DNA of 14,269 bases from CAJQQY01 sp964352225 (GTDB taxonomy: Bacteria; Bacteroidota; Bacteroidia; Chitinophagales; Saprospiraceae). The notes beneath the pieces are model-generated. The model did not search any database and was not told the DNA's origin. It was given only the letters and a program-made list of their open reading frames with translations. The stretch covers positions 1-14,269 of the forward strand of contig CAYGRM010000161.1 of the NCBI GenBank assembly GCA_964352225.1. The letters are read 5' to 3'. This document shows, in pieces, positions 1 to 7,073 of the stretch; position 1 is the first letter of the stretch; each line of letters opens with the position of its first letter. Both the position numbers and the translations under genes were made by a program.

Positions 1-43
1 GTACACAGGAATTTGAATATTAATTTTTCTATTAAAATCTTAT

Positions 44-880
44 ATGACCAATCGAGAATTTCATCCTGGTAAAAATGGATTTCCTTTCATGAATGATTGG
101 AAACTTACTACCCTTGAAGTTTCTTATTTAAGGAAATATTTGCAGAATGGTTTAGCGACTGTTTTAAAAAAAATCGAAGAAGATTACCCCGGAACCGTCC
201 AACAATTTTGCATCAAAGAATGGATGGATGTTTGGGCTGAAATTGGATTTGCTGAGTTTTATCGAATGCAAGGAGGAATGGTATTCACCTTGTTAGACTA
301 TTATTATTTAGATCGAAAAATTCCCATTGAAAAGGTTTTCAAAAAAGGAATGTATGCCAATGAACTGCGAGCATACTTGTGGCAAAGAAATAAAGATTCC
401 TTCAACAGTACTTTAGAAAAGATACTTTACACAATTATAGTTTATCAATTTATTCCAAAACAAATGGAGCAATCCGAAAACCTTAACCAAAGAATCAAAA
501 AACATTTAAACACTCTTCCAGATGTCAACCTTGAAAGTGTAAATGTGGATTTGAAATTTTTTAAAGGAGGGGAAGAATTTTTAGAAAAAACGAACAAAGA
601 AGAATTTGAAAAAATTATTAAAGAAATAGAAGATGGTGGAGTTTGTCTATTCAATTTGATTGATGATAAGATGGATGTATTTAGGATGAAAAAATTATTA
701 GCTTTTGGCTCTAAGCAAATTAGTAATTCAAAAGTGGTATTAATAGTTTATGATATTAATCAACCAAAACAGACTTTAAAACTTTTGATGGATTGGGAGA
801 AACGAGAGATTACTTTTAATGAAAAAACATATATCGGGTGGGTCTTTGAAGAGTATGATAGGGATAAGCCACCGGTATAA
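44..880 (+). CDS. Degenerate papain-like-fold family protein, probably catalytically inactive; otherwise hypothetical
   Basis: This 278-residue protein has no signal peptide or membrane segment. Two blocks resemble, from memory, an uncharacterised bacterial and fungal family with a papain-like layout. The N-terminal block at residues 76-87 (QGGM followed by LLDYY, then KIPIE) matches the family's GLCGGM...ALDYF...IP. The C-terminal block at residues 198-241 (LLAFG followed by VYDINQP) matches NHQVLAYGY...IYDPNxP. The presumed catalytic Cys is Gln76 here and the presumed His is Lys216, so a peptidase or transferase activity is unlikely to survive. A binding or regulatory role is possible, but no function is shown. 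The ATG at 44 is the first in its frame, and no Shine-Dalgarno sequence is seen. The next gene begins 22 nt downstream, so this is probably the first visible gene of a three-gene unit. The coding call is firm; the family assignment is moderate. Confidence 0.8.
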   Translation: MTNREFHPGKNGFPFMNDWKLTTLEVSYLRKYLQNGLATVLKKIEEDYPGTVQQFCIKEWMDVWAEIGFAEFYRMQGGMVFTLLDYYYLDRKIPIEKVFKKGMYANELRAYLWQRNKDSFNSTLEKILYTIIVYQFIPKQMEQSENLNQRIKKHLNTLPDVNLESVNVDLKFFKGGEEFLEKTNKEEFEKIIKEIEDGGVCLFNLIDDKMDVFRMKKLLAFGSKQISNSKVVLIVYDINQPKQTLKLLMDWEKREITFNEKTYIGWVFEEYDRDKPPV

Positions 881-902
881 CTTAATCAAAAATAAATTGA
901 CT

Positions 903-1382
903 ATGCCTGAAATTACAAAAAGAAATATCCGTTTTGGTGGGGTAAGACCTCCTCAAAATGTAGAAAGGGAATGGTTGGGATTAGATTTTAATACTAAAGA
1001 TATTATTTTGATAAAAATCGATAAATCTACCAAACACATAGTAGTAATATCGAATGATATACCAGAATATCAAGGTAACACTCATAGTTGGATATACCTT
1101 ACAGAGGAAAATATAGCAAGGGAAATTTTAAGCAAAATTTATCAATTATTTCGAGAAGCTATTACTCAAAATAATTACGATAATTTTGATTGGCCAATCT
1201 GGGTTGAAATAGAATTCACTTCAAATGAGTTGCCTGGATTAGACGGAGGCCTCTTAAGTAATCACGGACGAAATCAGAGACAAGGCCGAATCCAACGCAT
1301 AAGAATAGGAGCTATTATCATGAAAGCTCGAGATGGTCTATTAATAGCTTTTAATCATGGTCCTTTAGCAAGTAGAATATAA
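903..1382 (+). CDS. Hypothetical protein, 159 residues
   Basis: I do not recognise this protein. It is soluble in appearance, with no signal peptide or membrane helix. The middle alternates short hydrophobic strands (DIILIKI, HIVVIS) with a predicted helix around residues 65-85. The C-terminal third is rich in Gly, Arg and Gln (LDGGLLSNHGRNQRQGRI) before a final hydrophobic strand and NHGPLASRI. The frame is open further upstream to an ATG at 819, but that start would overlap the preceding gene by 62 nt and add a stretch unlike the rest. The ATG at 903 leaves a 22-nt gap, close to the 24-nt gap before the next gene, so I chose it. It sits between a papain-like-fold protein and a nuclease, and is probably co-transcribed with both. 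An accessory or inhibitor role for the nuclease would be speculation. Confidence 0.72.
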   Translation: MPEITKRNIRFGGVRPPQNVEREWLGLDFNTKDIILIKIDKSTKHIVVISNDIPEYQGNTHSWIYLTEENIAREILSKIYQLFREAITQNNYDNFDWPIWVEIEFTSNELPGLDGGLLSNHGRNQRQGRIQRIRIGAIIMKARDGLLIAFNHGPLASRI

Positions 1383-1406
1383 TTTATAAACCTTCAAATC
1401 AACCAA

Positions 1407-2306
1407 ATGGAAAAAGTAAGAATCTTCTGGGATCCTAAAGGGATCGAACTCAACACCTTAGGTGATCGATCAACGGTCACAAATATTAACCCTCCTGCTG
1501 ATGGTGACACCCCATATATCAAGTCTCCAGTTCGGATGCTTGGTATTGATACACCCGAAACAAATTATCCTGGTGTAGGAAGTCCTGCTAATAGTGACGA
1601 TGAACTAATTAAGCTAGGTCAATTATTGAGAACAGGGAAATATAATGTGGACACAGGATTAATTAGATTTCTCTTGCCCAAATTATCTCCTAGGGGAATC
1701 GGCACAGGAACTCTTCAAAAAGAACAGGGTGATGCTGCTAAAGTTTTTTTTCAAGAAAAATTAAATACTAGGTTAGTAAAACCAAATGGTAGGAGACGAA
1801 ATTTATTTTTAAAAACATCCAAGGATGCATTTGACATGTACGGTAGGCTCTTAGCTTATATGGCTCCAAAATATACCAAGAGTGAACTCCAAACTATCTC
1901 TCCAAGAGAGCGTGCTACTTTTAATTTCAACATGCTAGAATCAGGATGGGCTGCACCTCTGATTATCTATCCAAATTTACCAAAAAATTCAGACCTAAAC
2001 TTGACCAGATTAGCAGTAAAGAATGCTGTGGAAAATAAATTAGGTGCGTGGAAAAACCCTAAAATGCTTACTGGATATGAGTGGAGAATGTGTATTAAAT
2101 TATATAACGCAATTAAAGATCTTAAAGCTGGTGAATTTTATATTCCTCAATACAAATGGATCTCTCGATATTGTGTTGATATGACCACATTGGAAATTTA
2201 TTATCCGCAGGAATATTATAAAGTTGCTCCTTATAATCGAATATTTATTTTTGATGACGATATCAAACAAGCGGTGAGCGAGCTTAATCTTTCCGCTCCT
2301 AAATAA
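1407..2306 (+). CDS. Staphylococcal-nuclease-like (SNase/thermonuclease) protein
   Basis: The protein carries an SNase-type OB-fold nuclease domain, a family that cleaves DNA or RNA using calcium. Residues equivalent to those of staphylococcal nuclease are visible. Asp34 lies in DGDT (D21). Arg43 precedes LGIDTPE (R35). Asp48 and Thr49 match D40 and T41, and Glu51 matches the general base E43. Arg147 in DMYGRLLAY matches R87. The helix EQGDAAKVFF and the segment NMLESGWAAPLIIYPNL followed by AVENKLGAW complete the domain. Two things are unusual. Glu51 and Arg147 are about 96 residues apart against 44 in the staphylococcal enzyme, so there is an insert of roughly 50 residues. A C-terminal extension of about 80 residues ends in a conserved-looking YYKVAPYNRIFIF segment. 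No signal peptide is seen, so it may act in the cytoplasm, unlike the secreted prototype. It is the last gene of the three-gene unit. Confidence 0.88.
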   Translation: MEKVRIFWDPKGIELNTLGDRSTVTNINPPADGDTPYIKSPVRMLGIDTPETNYPGVGSPANSDDELIKLGQLLRTGKYNVDTGLIRFLLPKLSPRGIGTGTLQKEQGDAAKVFFQEKLNTRLVKPNGRRRNLFLKTSKDAFDMYGRLLAYMAPKYTKSELQTISPRERATFNFNMLESGWAAPLIIYPNLPKNSDLNLTRLAVKNAVENKLGAWKNPKMLTGYEWRMCIKLYNAIKDLKAGEFYIPQYKWISRYCVDMTTLEIYYPQEYYKVAPYNRIFIFDDDIKQAVSELNLSAPK

Positions 2307-2320
2307 GAATAGATCAAATC

Positions 2321-2380
2321 AATAATTCCAGTTCTGCTAGAAAATTGTAGAACTGGAATTATTCTTTTTATATTTTTATT
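2321..2380 (+). terminator. Rho-independent terminator after the nuclease gene
   Basis: A perfect 15-bp stem (AATAATTCCAGTTCT at 2321-2335 pairing with 2349-2363) encloses a 13-nt loop. It is followed by two T5 runs at 2365-2369 and 2373-2377. It begins 14 nt after the nuclease stop codon. The convergent coaE stop lies 66 nt away and its strand lacks an equally good T-tract after the stem, so the hairpin mainly serves the + strand, though it may also help end coaE. Confidence 0.85.
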
Positions 2381-2429
2381 AATTTTCTTATCTGCTAAAG
2401 CTACTTGCTTAACTACTTTGTGTTTAGTG

Positions 2430-3011
2430 TTACAAAAACCTACGATGCAATCTATGTACCTGCTGCACCAGCGATTTTTCTCCATCATTAATAATCACAA
2501 ATTGCGCTAATTTTAGTTTTTCAAACTCAGACATCTGCTTATCTATTCTCGCCTCTACTTCTTCTCGAGTTGAACCATCTCTTTTCATCACTCTTTGGAT
2601 TCTAATTTCCTTTGGCGCCCACACCGTAATCAAATAATCCAAAGCTTGATAACTACCACTTTCAATCAGCAAGGCAGCTTCTTTCAAAGTATAGGGAACT
2701 AATGATTGAGCTTGTTGCCAAAGGATGCCATCCTTAGCCACAGCAGGATGAACCAAACTATTGAGTTGTCCCAATTTCTTTTTATCCTTAAAAACAATGC
2801 TGGCGATGTGCTGACGATTTAGTGAACCATCTTCAAAGTAGGCTTCATCGCCCAGTAAGTTTTTTATGCCATTAACCAATTCTATATTTTCAACCATCAG
2901 CGCTTTGGCTCGATCATCAGCATAGTAAACCGGAATTCCTAATGATTCAAATATTTTACAAACCGTGGTTTTTCCACTACCGATACCGCCGGTGATTCCT
3001 ATTTTTTTCAT
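2430..3011 (-). CDS. coaE: Dephospho-CoA kinase
   Basis: CoaE phosphorylates the 3'-hydroxyl of dephospho-CoA with ATP, the final cytoplasmic step of coenzyme A synthesis. The 193-residue length is normal for the family. The P-loop GGIGSGKT is at residues 8-15. The ADDRAK segment at residues 31-36 contains the conserved Asp that acts as base in characterised enzymes. The LNSLVHPAV motif lies in the CoA-binding domain. The lid and C-terminal segment (KRDGSTREEVEARI, then KQM..F.K...A.FVIINDG) also fits. The frame is open to an ATG at 3050, but family members begin with MKKIGITGG, so the ATG ending at 3011 is preferred. It stands alone on the minus strand and has no functional link to the neighbouring units. 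Confidence 0.95.
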   Translation of the reverse strand: MKKIGITGGIGSGKTTVCKIFESLGIPVYYADDRAKALMVENIELVNGIKNLLGDEAYFEDGSLNRQHIASIVFKDKKKLGQLNSLVHPAVAKDGILWQQAQSLVPYTLKEAALLIESGSYQALDYLITVWAPKEIRIQRVMKRDGSTREEVEARIDKQMSEFEKLKLAQFVIINDGEKSLVQQVHRLHRRFL

Positions 3012-3262
3012 ATTGAAATTTTGAATTTTACAATTCGCTGCACGAACCATGCAGAATTATTAGAAAATGAAAGCAAATAAACAAAGTCAACGGTTAAATT
3101 AAAATTTTCTTTTTATATAAAAATGAATTTATTAATTTGAGTGATCGAAAGACAAACCTAAACCGATTTTTATACGTGTAATTAGCTAGCTAATTATTTT
3201 AAAATATTTAGCTTACACTTTTAAAGAAATATTTTTTCACAACAGCAAAAATCCTCCAAGTT
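3012..3262. other. Divergent intergenic region between coaE and the sprF-like gene
   Basis: This 251-nt AT-rich region must hold promoters for genes leaving in both directions. I found no clean TTTG...TAnnTTTG promoter on either strand. A bulged hairpin (AATTC-g-CTGCA at 3032-3042 with its complement at 3050-3058) lies in the probable coaE leader. The sprF-like side carries the palindromes listed separately. Confidence 0.5.
3179..3213. promoter_or_regulatory. Two overlapping palindromes upstream of the sprF-like gene; candidate operator
   Basis: TAATTAGCTAGCTAATTA at 3179-3196 is a perfect 18-bp palindrome. From 3188 to 3213 a second, 26-nt inverted repeat (AGCTAATTATTTT and its complement) has a single mismatched pair and shares half of the first. 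They lie 50-84 nt upstream of the TTG start, where a promoter or operator would be expected. No known regulator consensus is recognised, and AT-rich DNA makes chance palindromes easier. Confidence 0.35.
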
Positions 3263-4291
3263 TTGAAATCAATTTTACAAAAAATAATATTGACTTGTTT
3301 TGCCTCCATTTTTGCAATTATGTTGTTGGGGCAAGACATTCATTTTTCACAATCGCACTTTTCTCCATTGAATATCAGCCCTGGATTGGCAGGGATGTTT
3401 CCTGAAGACGTCCGAATCATGGGAAGTTATCGGTCGCAATGGCAATCAGTACCAGTTCCGTTTTTAACTTTTTCAGGAGCAGCAGACATGAAATTACCTA
3501 ACTTGATTCGTGGAAACGATAAAATTTCCTTAGCAGGTGGGGTACATTTTAACTATGATAAAGCTGGTGATTCGGAATTGAGTTTATCTTCTTTTGGATT
3601 GACCGGAGCACTTCACTATAAAGTCAATGATATGAATACATTGAGTCTTGGAGTCCAGTCAGTAGCATCTCAAAGATCATTTTCGCTTGCAGGTTTACAA
3701 TTTAATAATCAATTCGATGGTGAATTATATGATCCTTCGAGAGATAGCAAAGAAAATTTCACTAATGAAAATAAGGCTTTTGTGGACGTTAACGCAGGAT
3801 TGAGTTGGATGCTAAGAAAAGAGGATAATCGCAGTTATGCTCTTGCGGGAATTGGAGTATATCATCTGACTGGGCCTGTTCAAAGTTTTAAAGATGCTCC
3901 TGATTCGAAGTTGCCCATGCGACTATCGATCTACTCCGGAGGAGTGGTTCAAGTCCATCCAAAAATGGATATTGTTATTCATGCACTTGGCCAACTACAA
4001 GGTCCCTACGAACAAATTTTAGTAGGAGGAGCTGCTCGTTATCATTTGAGTGAAGCTCGTGGAAAAGAAGTTGCGATTCAGTTAGGAACTTCCTTCCGAA
4101 TTGGAGATGCCATTATTCCTACTTTTGAATTGCATTATGCTGCTTGGAAAATTGGGGTAAGCTATGATGTCAATATCTCTGCATTTGACGCTGCTACCAA
4201 TGGAAATGGTGGAATCGAAATCGGAGCAATGCACACGATCACTAATGTTAAAGAATGTGTCAAGGTACTTGAGTCTTGTCCTGTTTTTTAA
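3263..4291 (+). CDS. PorP/SprF family type IX secretion-associated outer-membrane protein
   Basis: Proteins of this family are outer-membrane beta-barrels that accompany T9SS cargo. SprF of Flavobacterium johnsoniae is needed for surface delivery of the adhesin SprB. The 342-residue precursor starts with a signal peptide of about 23 residues ending near LLGQ. The family signature follows directly (QDIHFSQSHFSPLNISPGLAG, then YRSQW). Repeated amphipathic strands, a late GGAARYH segment, RIGDAIIPTFELHY, VSYDVNIS, GGIEIG and a C-terminal SCPVF all fit the family. The start is a TTG: no in-frame ATG lies between the upstream TAG at 3209 and residue 20, and starting at Met20 would destroy the signal peptide. 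The OmpA-like gene follows after 42 nt, so the two are probably one operon. The giant type B cargo gene nearby is its likely partner. Confidence 0.9.
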   Translation: MKSILQKIILTCFASIFAIMLLGQDIHFSQSHFSPLNISPGLAGMFPEDVRIMGSYRSQWQSVPVPFLTFSGAADMKLPNLIRGNDKISLAGGVHFNYDKAGDSELSLSSFGLTGALHYKVNDMNTLSLGVQSVASQRSFSLAGLQFNNQFDGELYDPSRDSKENFTNENKAFVDVNAGLSWMLRKEDNRSYALAGIGVYHLTGPVQSFKDAPDSKLPMRLSIYSGGVVQVHPKMDIVIHALGQLQGPYEQILVGGAARYHLSEARGKEVAIQLGTSFRIGDAIIPTFELHYAAWKIGVSYDVNISAFDAATNGNGGIEIGAMHTITNVKECVKVLESCPVF

Positions 4292-4333
4292 TTTTATTCC
4301 TAAAACACAGAGTATTCTCAAACGACATACATA

Positions 4334-6334
4334 ATGATAAAAAAACTTTGTATCCCTTTTATTCTATTTTTATTTCTCTTTTCTTTTTCAAATATTCATG
4401 CGCAAACATTTAAAGCATATGTAAAAGCTGGTGATAAATCAACCCAGCAAAAAGACTATTATGCTGCGATGATTTATTTTAAAAATGCTTTGGAAATTAA
4501 AAATGAATCAGCTGATGTCATTTATAAATTTGCTGATGCAGCACGGCTTTACCATAATTATGAGTTAGCAGAAGAATATTACTTGAAAATTTTACAACAT
4601 GAAGATGTTGATAATTTTCCATTAATAAATTTCTGGTTAGGAGTAGTTAAAAAGAATCAGGGAGCTTATGCTGAGGCCATTCGGTATTTCGAAAAATATA
4701 ATTCTAGTAGCAATGGAAATACTGAAATGATGGCACAAGCAAAGTCGGAAATTGAAGCATGTAGATGGGCTATTGATTTGATCGCAGTTCCAGAAAACAT
4801 AGAAATTAATCGCTTGAATAAAAGGGTGAATTCTACATATTCAGATTTTGGGGCGTTGATGAAAGGAGATACTTTATTTTATTCCAGTTTGAAATTTCGT
4901 AATCCGAACGATAAAAGTGTTCCTGAGAAAAAAGTGACTAAGGTCTTGTATTCTGTCAATGGTTCAAAAGGCCGACCAATGAAATACAAATTTAATGATG
5001 ATAAATTACATACGGCGCACACCGCTTTTAGTAGAGATAAACAACGAATTTATTTTACTCAATGTGAAAACAAAGGACGTGTAGAAATTACGTGTACACT
5101 TTGTTATAAAGAAAAAGATAAGAAGAGAAAAAATAGTTGGAAAAAGAAAACCATCCAACTTCCTAAAAGCATTAATCAAAAAGGTTTTACAGCCACTCAT
5201 CCAGCCATTGGTTTTGATAAAAAATCTGGCAAAGAACTTTTATATTTTGTTTCGAATCGGCCTGGAGGAAAAGGTGGTTTGGATATTTGGGTAAGTGAGA
5301 TTAATGGAAAAAAATTCTCTGATCCTAAAAATGTAGAAAGTATCAATACTAAGAAAAATGATTTGACCCCATTCTTTCACGAGCCTTCACAAACTTTATA
5401 CTTTAGCTCAGATGGTTACAAAGGTTTGGGAGGATTTGATATTTACAAAAGTAAAAATGCGGAAAATGAATGGACGGAAGCAGAACATTTAGGTTATCCA
5501 ACGAATAGTAGTTACAATGATATTTACTACACATTAGCCGCAGATACTTCCTCTGCCTTTTTTGCCAGTAATCGAGTTGGCTCAATGTACTTGAATAAAG
5601 AAAATAAAACTTGTTGCAATGATATTTATAAAATAAAATTTCCAAAAGAGGTCATGACGGATGAGCCACCACCGATTGATTCTTTGCTTATTGTAGAGGA
5701 ACCACCAAAGCCAATTGATCCTCGCGAACCTGAATTGCCTCAGGTTCCAACCACCTTGGAAGATTTTTTACCATTGGCATTGTATTATGATAATGATGAG
5801 CCAGACAAACGAACTCGAAGACCGACTACCAAGAAATCATATGAAGAATCTTATCTTCCATACATCAGTCGTAAGTTTGAGTTTATTGATGAATATACCG
5901 AGCCATTGGCAGAAGAGGATAAATTTCAAGCAGAAAATGAACTGATAAATTTCTTTGATAATAATGTCCAAAAGGGTTACGATCACCTATTTTTGTTTTC
6001 TAATATTTTATTAAAAAGATTAAATGATGGGGATCAGGTGGAAATTTTCTTAAAAGGATTTACTAGTCCTAGAGCCAAAACAGATTACAATTTATATTTA
6101 TCAAAAAGAAGAATATCCTGTGTGAGAAATCATTTCAAAACCTACGCTAATGGAATTTTTCAATCATATTTAAAATCTGGTCAATTAATTATCTCCGAAA
6201 AACCATTCGGAGAAACAACTGCTTCTCAAGGAATTAGTGATGACTTGGATGATCAACGAAATTCAATTTATAGTGTCGAAGCTTCTGTAGAAAGAAGGGT
6301 TGAGATTGTTGAAATTAAGCGGAGGTCTAATTGA
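4334..6334 (+). CDS. TPR-PD40-OmpA-like periplasmic protein (PorE-like architecture)
   Basis: The 666-residue precursor has a signal peptide ending in IHAQ, with no lipobox Cys. Residues about 25-145 form TPR repeats (KAGDKSTQQKDYYAAMIYFKNAL and following). Residues about 175-450 form WD40-like PD40 blades, clearest in YFVSNRPGGKGGLDIWVSE and LYFSSDGYKGLGGFDIYKS. After a Pro-rich linker, residues about 480-666 resemble an OmpA C-terminal domain: FLKGFTSPRAKTDYNLYLSKRR and a final ERRVEIVEI. Aligned with E. coli OmpA, Arg593 matches R286, but Ser578 replaces D271, so one of two known peptidoglycan-contact residues is missing. In Porphyromonas, PorE (TPR, beta-propeller, carboxypeptidase-regulatory and OmpA domains) links the T9SS to peptidoglycan. 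This protein lacks the carboxypeptidase-regulatory domain and a lipid anchor, so it is a relative, not a clear orthologue. It is probably co-transcribed with the sprF-like gene. Confidence 0.87.
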   Translation: MIKKLCIPFILFLFLFSFSNIHAQTFKAYVKAGDKSTQQKDYYAAMIYFKNALEIKNESADVIYKFADAARLYHNYELAEEYYLKILQHEDVDNFPLINFWLGVVKKNQGAYAEAIRYFEKYNSSSNGNTEMMAQAKSEIEACRWAIDLIAVPENIEINRLNKRVNSTYSDFGALMKGDTLFYSSLKFRNPNDKSVPEKKVTKVLYSVNGSKGRPMKYKFNDDKLHTAHTAFSRDKQRIYFTQCENKGRVEITCTLCYKEKDKKRKNSWKKKTIQLPKSINQKGFTATHPAIGFDKKSGKELLYFVSNRPGGKGGLDIWVSEINGKKFSDPKNVESINTKKNDLTPFFHEPSQTLYFSSDGYKGLGGFDIYKSKNAENEWTEAEHLGYPTNSSYNDIYYTLAADTSSAFFASNRVGSMYLNKENKTCCNDIYKIKFPKEVMTDEPPPIDSLLIVEEPPKPIDPREPELPQVPTTLEDFLPLALYYDNDEPDKRTRRPTTKKSYEESYLPYISRKFEFIDEYTEPLAEEDKFQAENELINFFDNNVQKGYDHLFLFSNILLKRLNDGDQVEIFLKGFTSPRAKTDYNLYLSKRRISCVRNHFKTYANGIFQSYLKSGQLIISEKPFGETTASQGISDDLDDQRNSIYSVEASVERRVEIVEIKRRSN

Positions 6335-6364
6335 TGCTAATATAGAAGTTGTGTAAAAGAGATT

Positions 6365-6404
6365 AAACCCGATTTTTGAAATTCAAAAATCGGATTTAAT
6401 TTTA
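6365..6404 (+). terminator. Hairpin terminator after the OmpA-like gene
   Basis: CCGATTTTTG at 6369-6378 pairs perfectly with 6384-6393 around a 5-nt AAATT loop. AAA at 6365-6367 can add pairs with TTT at 6395-6397 after one mismatch. A T-rich stretch follows. It lies 35 nt after the stop codon and separates the two-gene unit from the giant PKD gene, although the T-tract is not a pure run. Confidence 0.7.
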
Positions 6405-7073
6405 ATCATTTAAGAAAGAACCCCAGCAAAAACTCCCTCAAATAAAATACCTCGGAAAATATTTTACCCTTTTTTTACTAAAAAGAGTTCACCTTTTTTC
6501 CTCCTCAGATTATAATTCTATTAGGTCAAAACTACACACACCCTTCCTCGGAATTTTAACAAAATAAACATTATAATTTTTAATAATATTTAATTTTAGA
6601 ATGTCTATTTTTGTCCCATAATTCAAAAAGAAAACTCCTCTTAAGCTCGACTTAGATTTAAATCTTTCTAGGTCAAATTAATACATTTTCAAGTATCTAA
6701 TTTTATAATTAATTGATAATCAGCTTTTTATCAATACTTTACTGATGGTGAAGTGAATTATTAATAAACCCTATTCTGAAAAAATTCTAAATCTTAAAGC
6801 AAAATGAATTATTTACTTTGGAAAACCTTATTCCATAAGCTGTCACAAAATCTTTTTTTTCCAAGTCCAACTTGCCTGCTTTTCAAATATTTTCGGATGG
6901 TTAAAGATTCACTCATCCCCCACGGGTATAAGTTTATTAAAAGGCAAAATATATTAATGCAAAAGCACACCCTGCATATTTTCCTTTTGTAAGAAAATGA
7001 GTAGAGAGTTAATCCCCAGTCATATCCGAAATAAATCTATTTATTATTAAATCTTTATAAACCTTAAATTGAG
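6405..7073. other. Long AT-rich intergenic region upstream of the PKD/type B cargo gene
   Basis: I see no convincing gene, tRNA or known riboswitch here. An 8-bp inverted repeat (ATTGATAA at 6712-6719 with its complement at 6728-6735) and two short direct repeats (CCTCGGAA at 6450 and 6546; TAGGTCAAA at 6522 and 6669) are present. TATTTTTG at 6606-6613 fits the Bacteroidota -7 consensus, but no TTG lies at the right distance upstream. A 62-codon open frame at 6804-6992 has no coding character. The promoter and leader of the downstream gene must lie here. Confidence 0.5.

Noticed and set aside
819..902. Upstream ATG extension of the second gene
   Set aside because: It would overlap the first gene by 62 nt and add 28 residues unlike the rest; the ATG at 903 gives spacing like the next junction.
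2231..2488. An 85-codon minus-strand frame overlapping the nuclease gene end and coaE
   Set aside because: It spans the terminator hairpin and overlaps two well-supported genes, with no family resemblance.
3012..3050. Upstream ATG extension of coaE by 13 residues
   Set aside because: CoaE proteins normally begin just before the P-loop with a MKKIGITGG-like start, which is present at 3011.
6450..6677. Short direct repeats CCTCGGAA and TAGGTCAAA in the long gap
   Set aside because: Two copies each of 8-9 nt with different spacing and no associated palindrome are too weak to call an array, CRISPR or iteron.
6804..6992. A 62-codon + strand open frame in the long intergenic region
   Set aside because: Its composition follows the AT-rich background, with no recognisable domain or signal peptide and no operon context. 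It is most likely chance.
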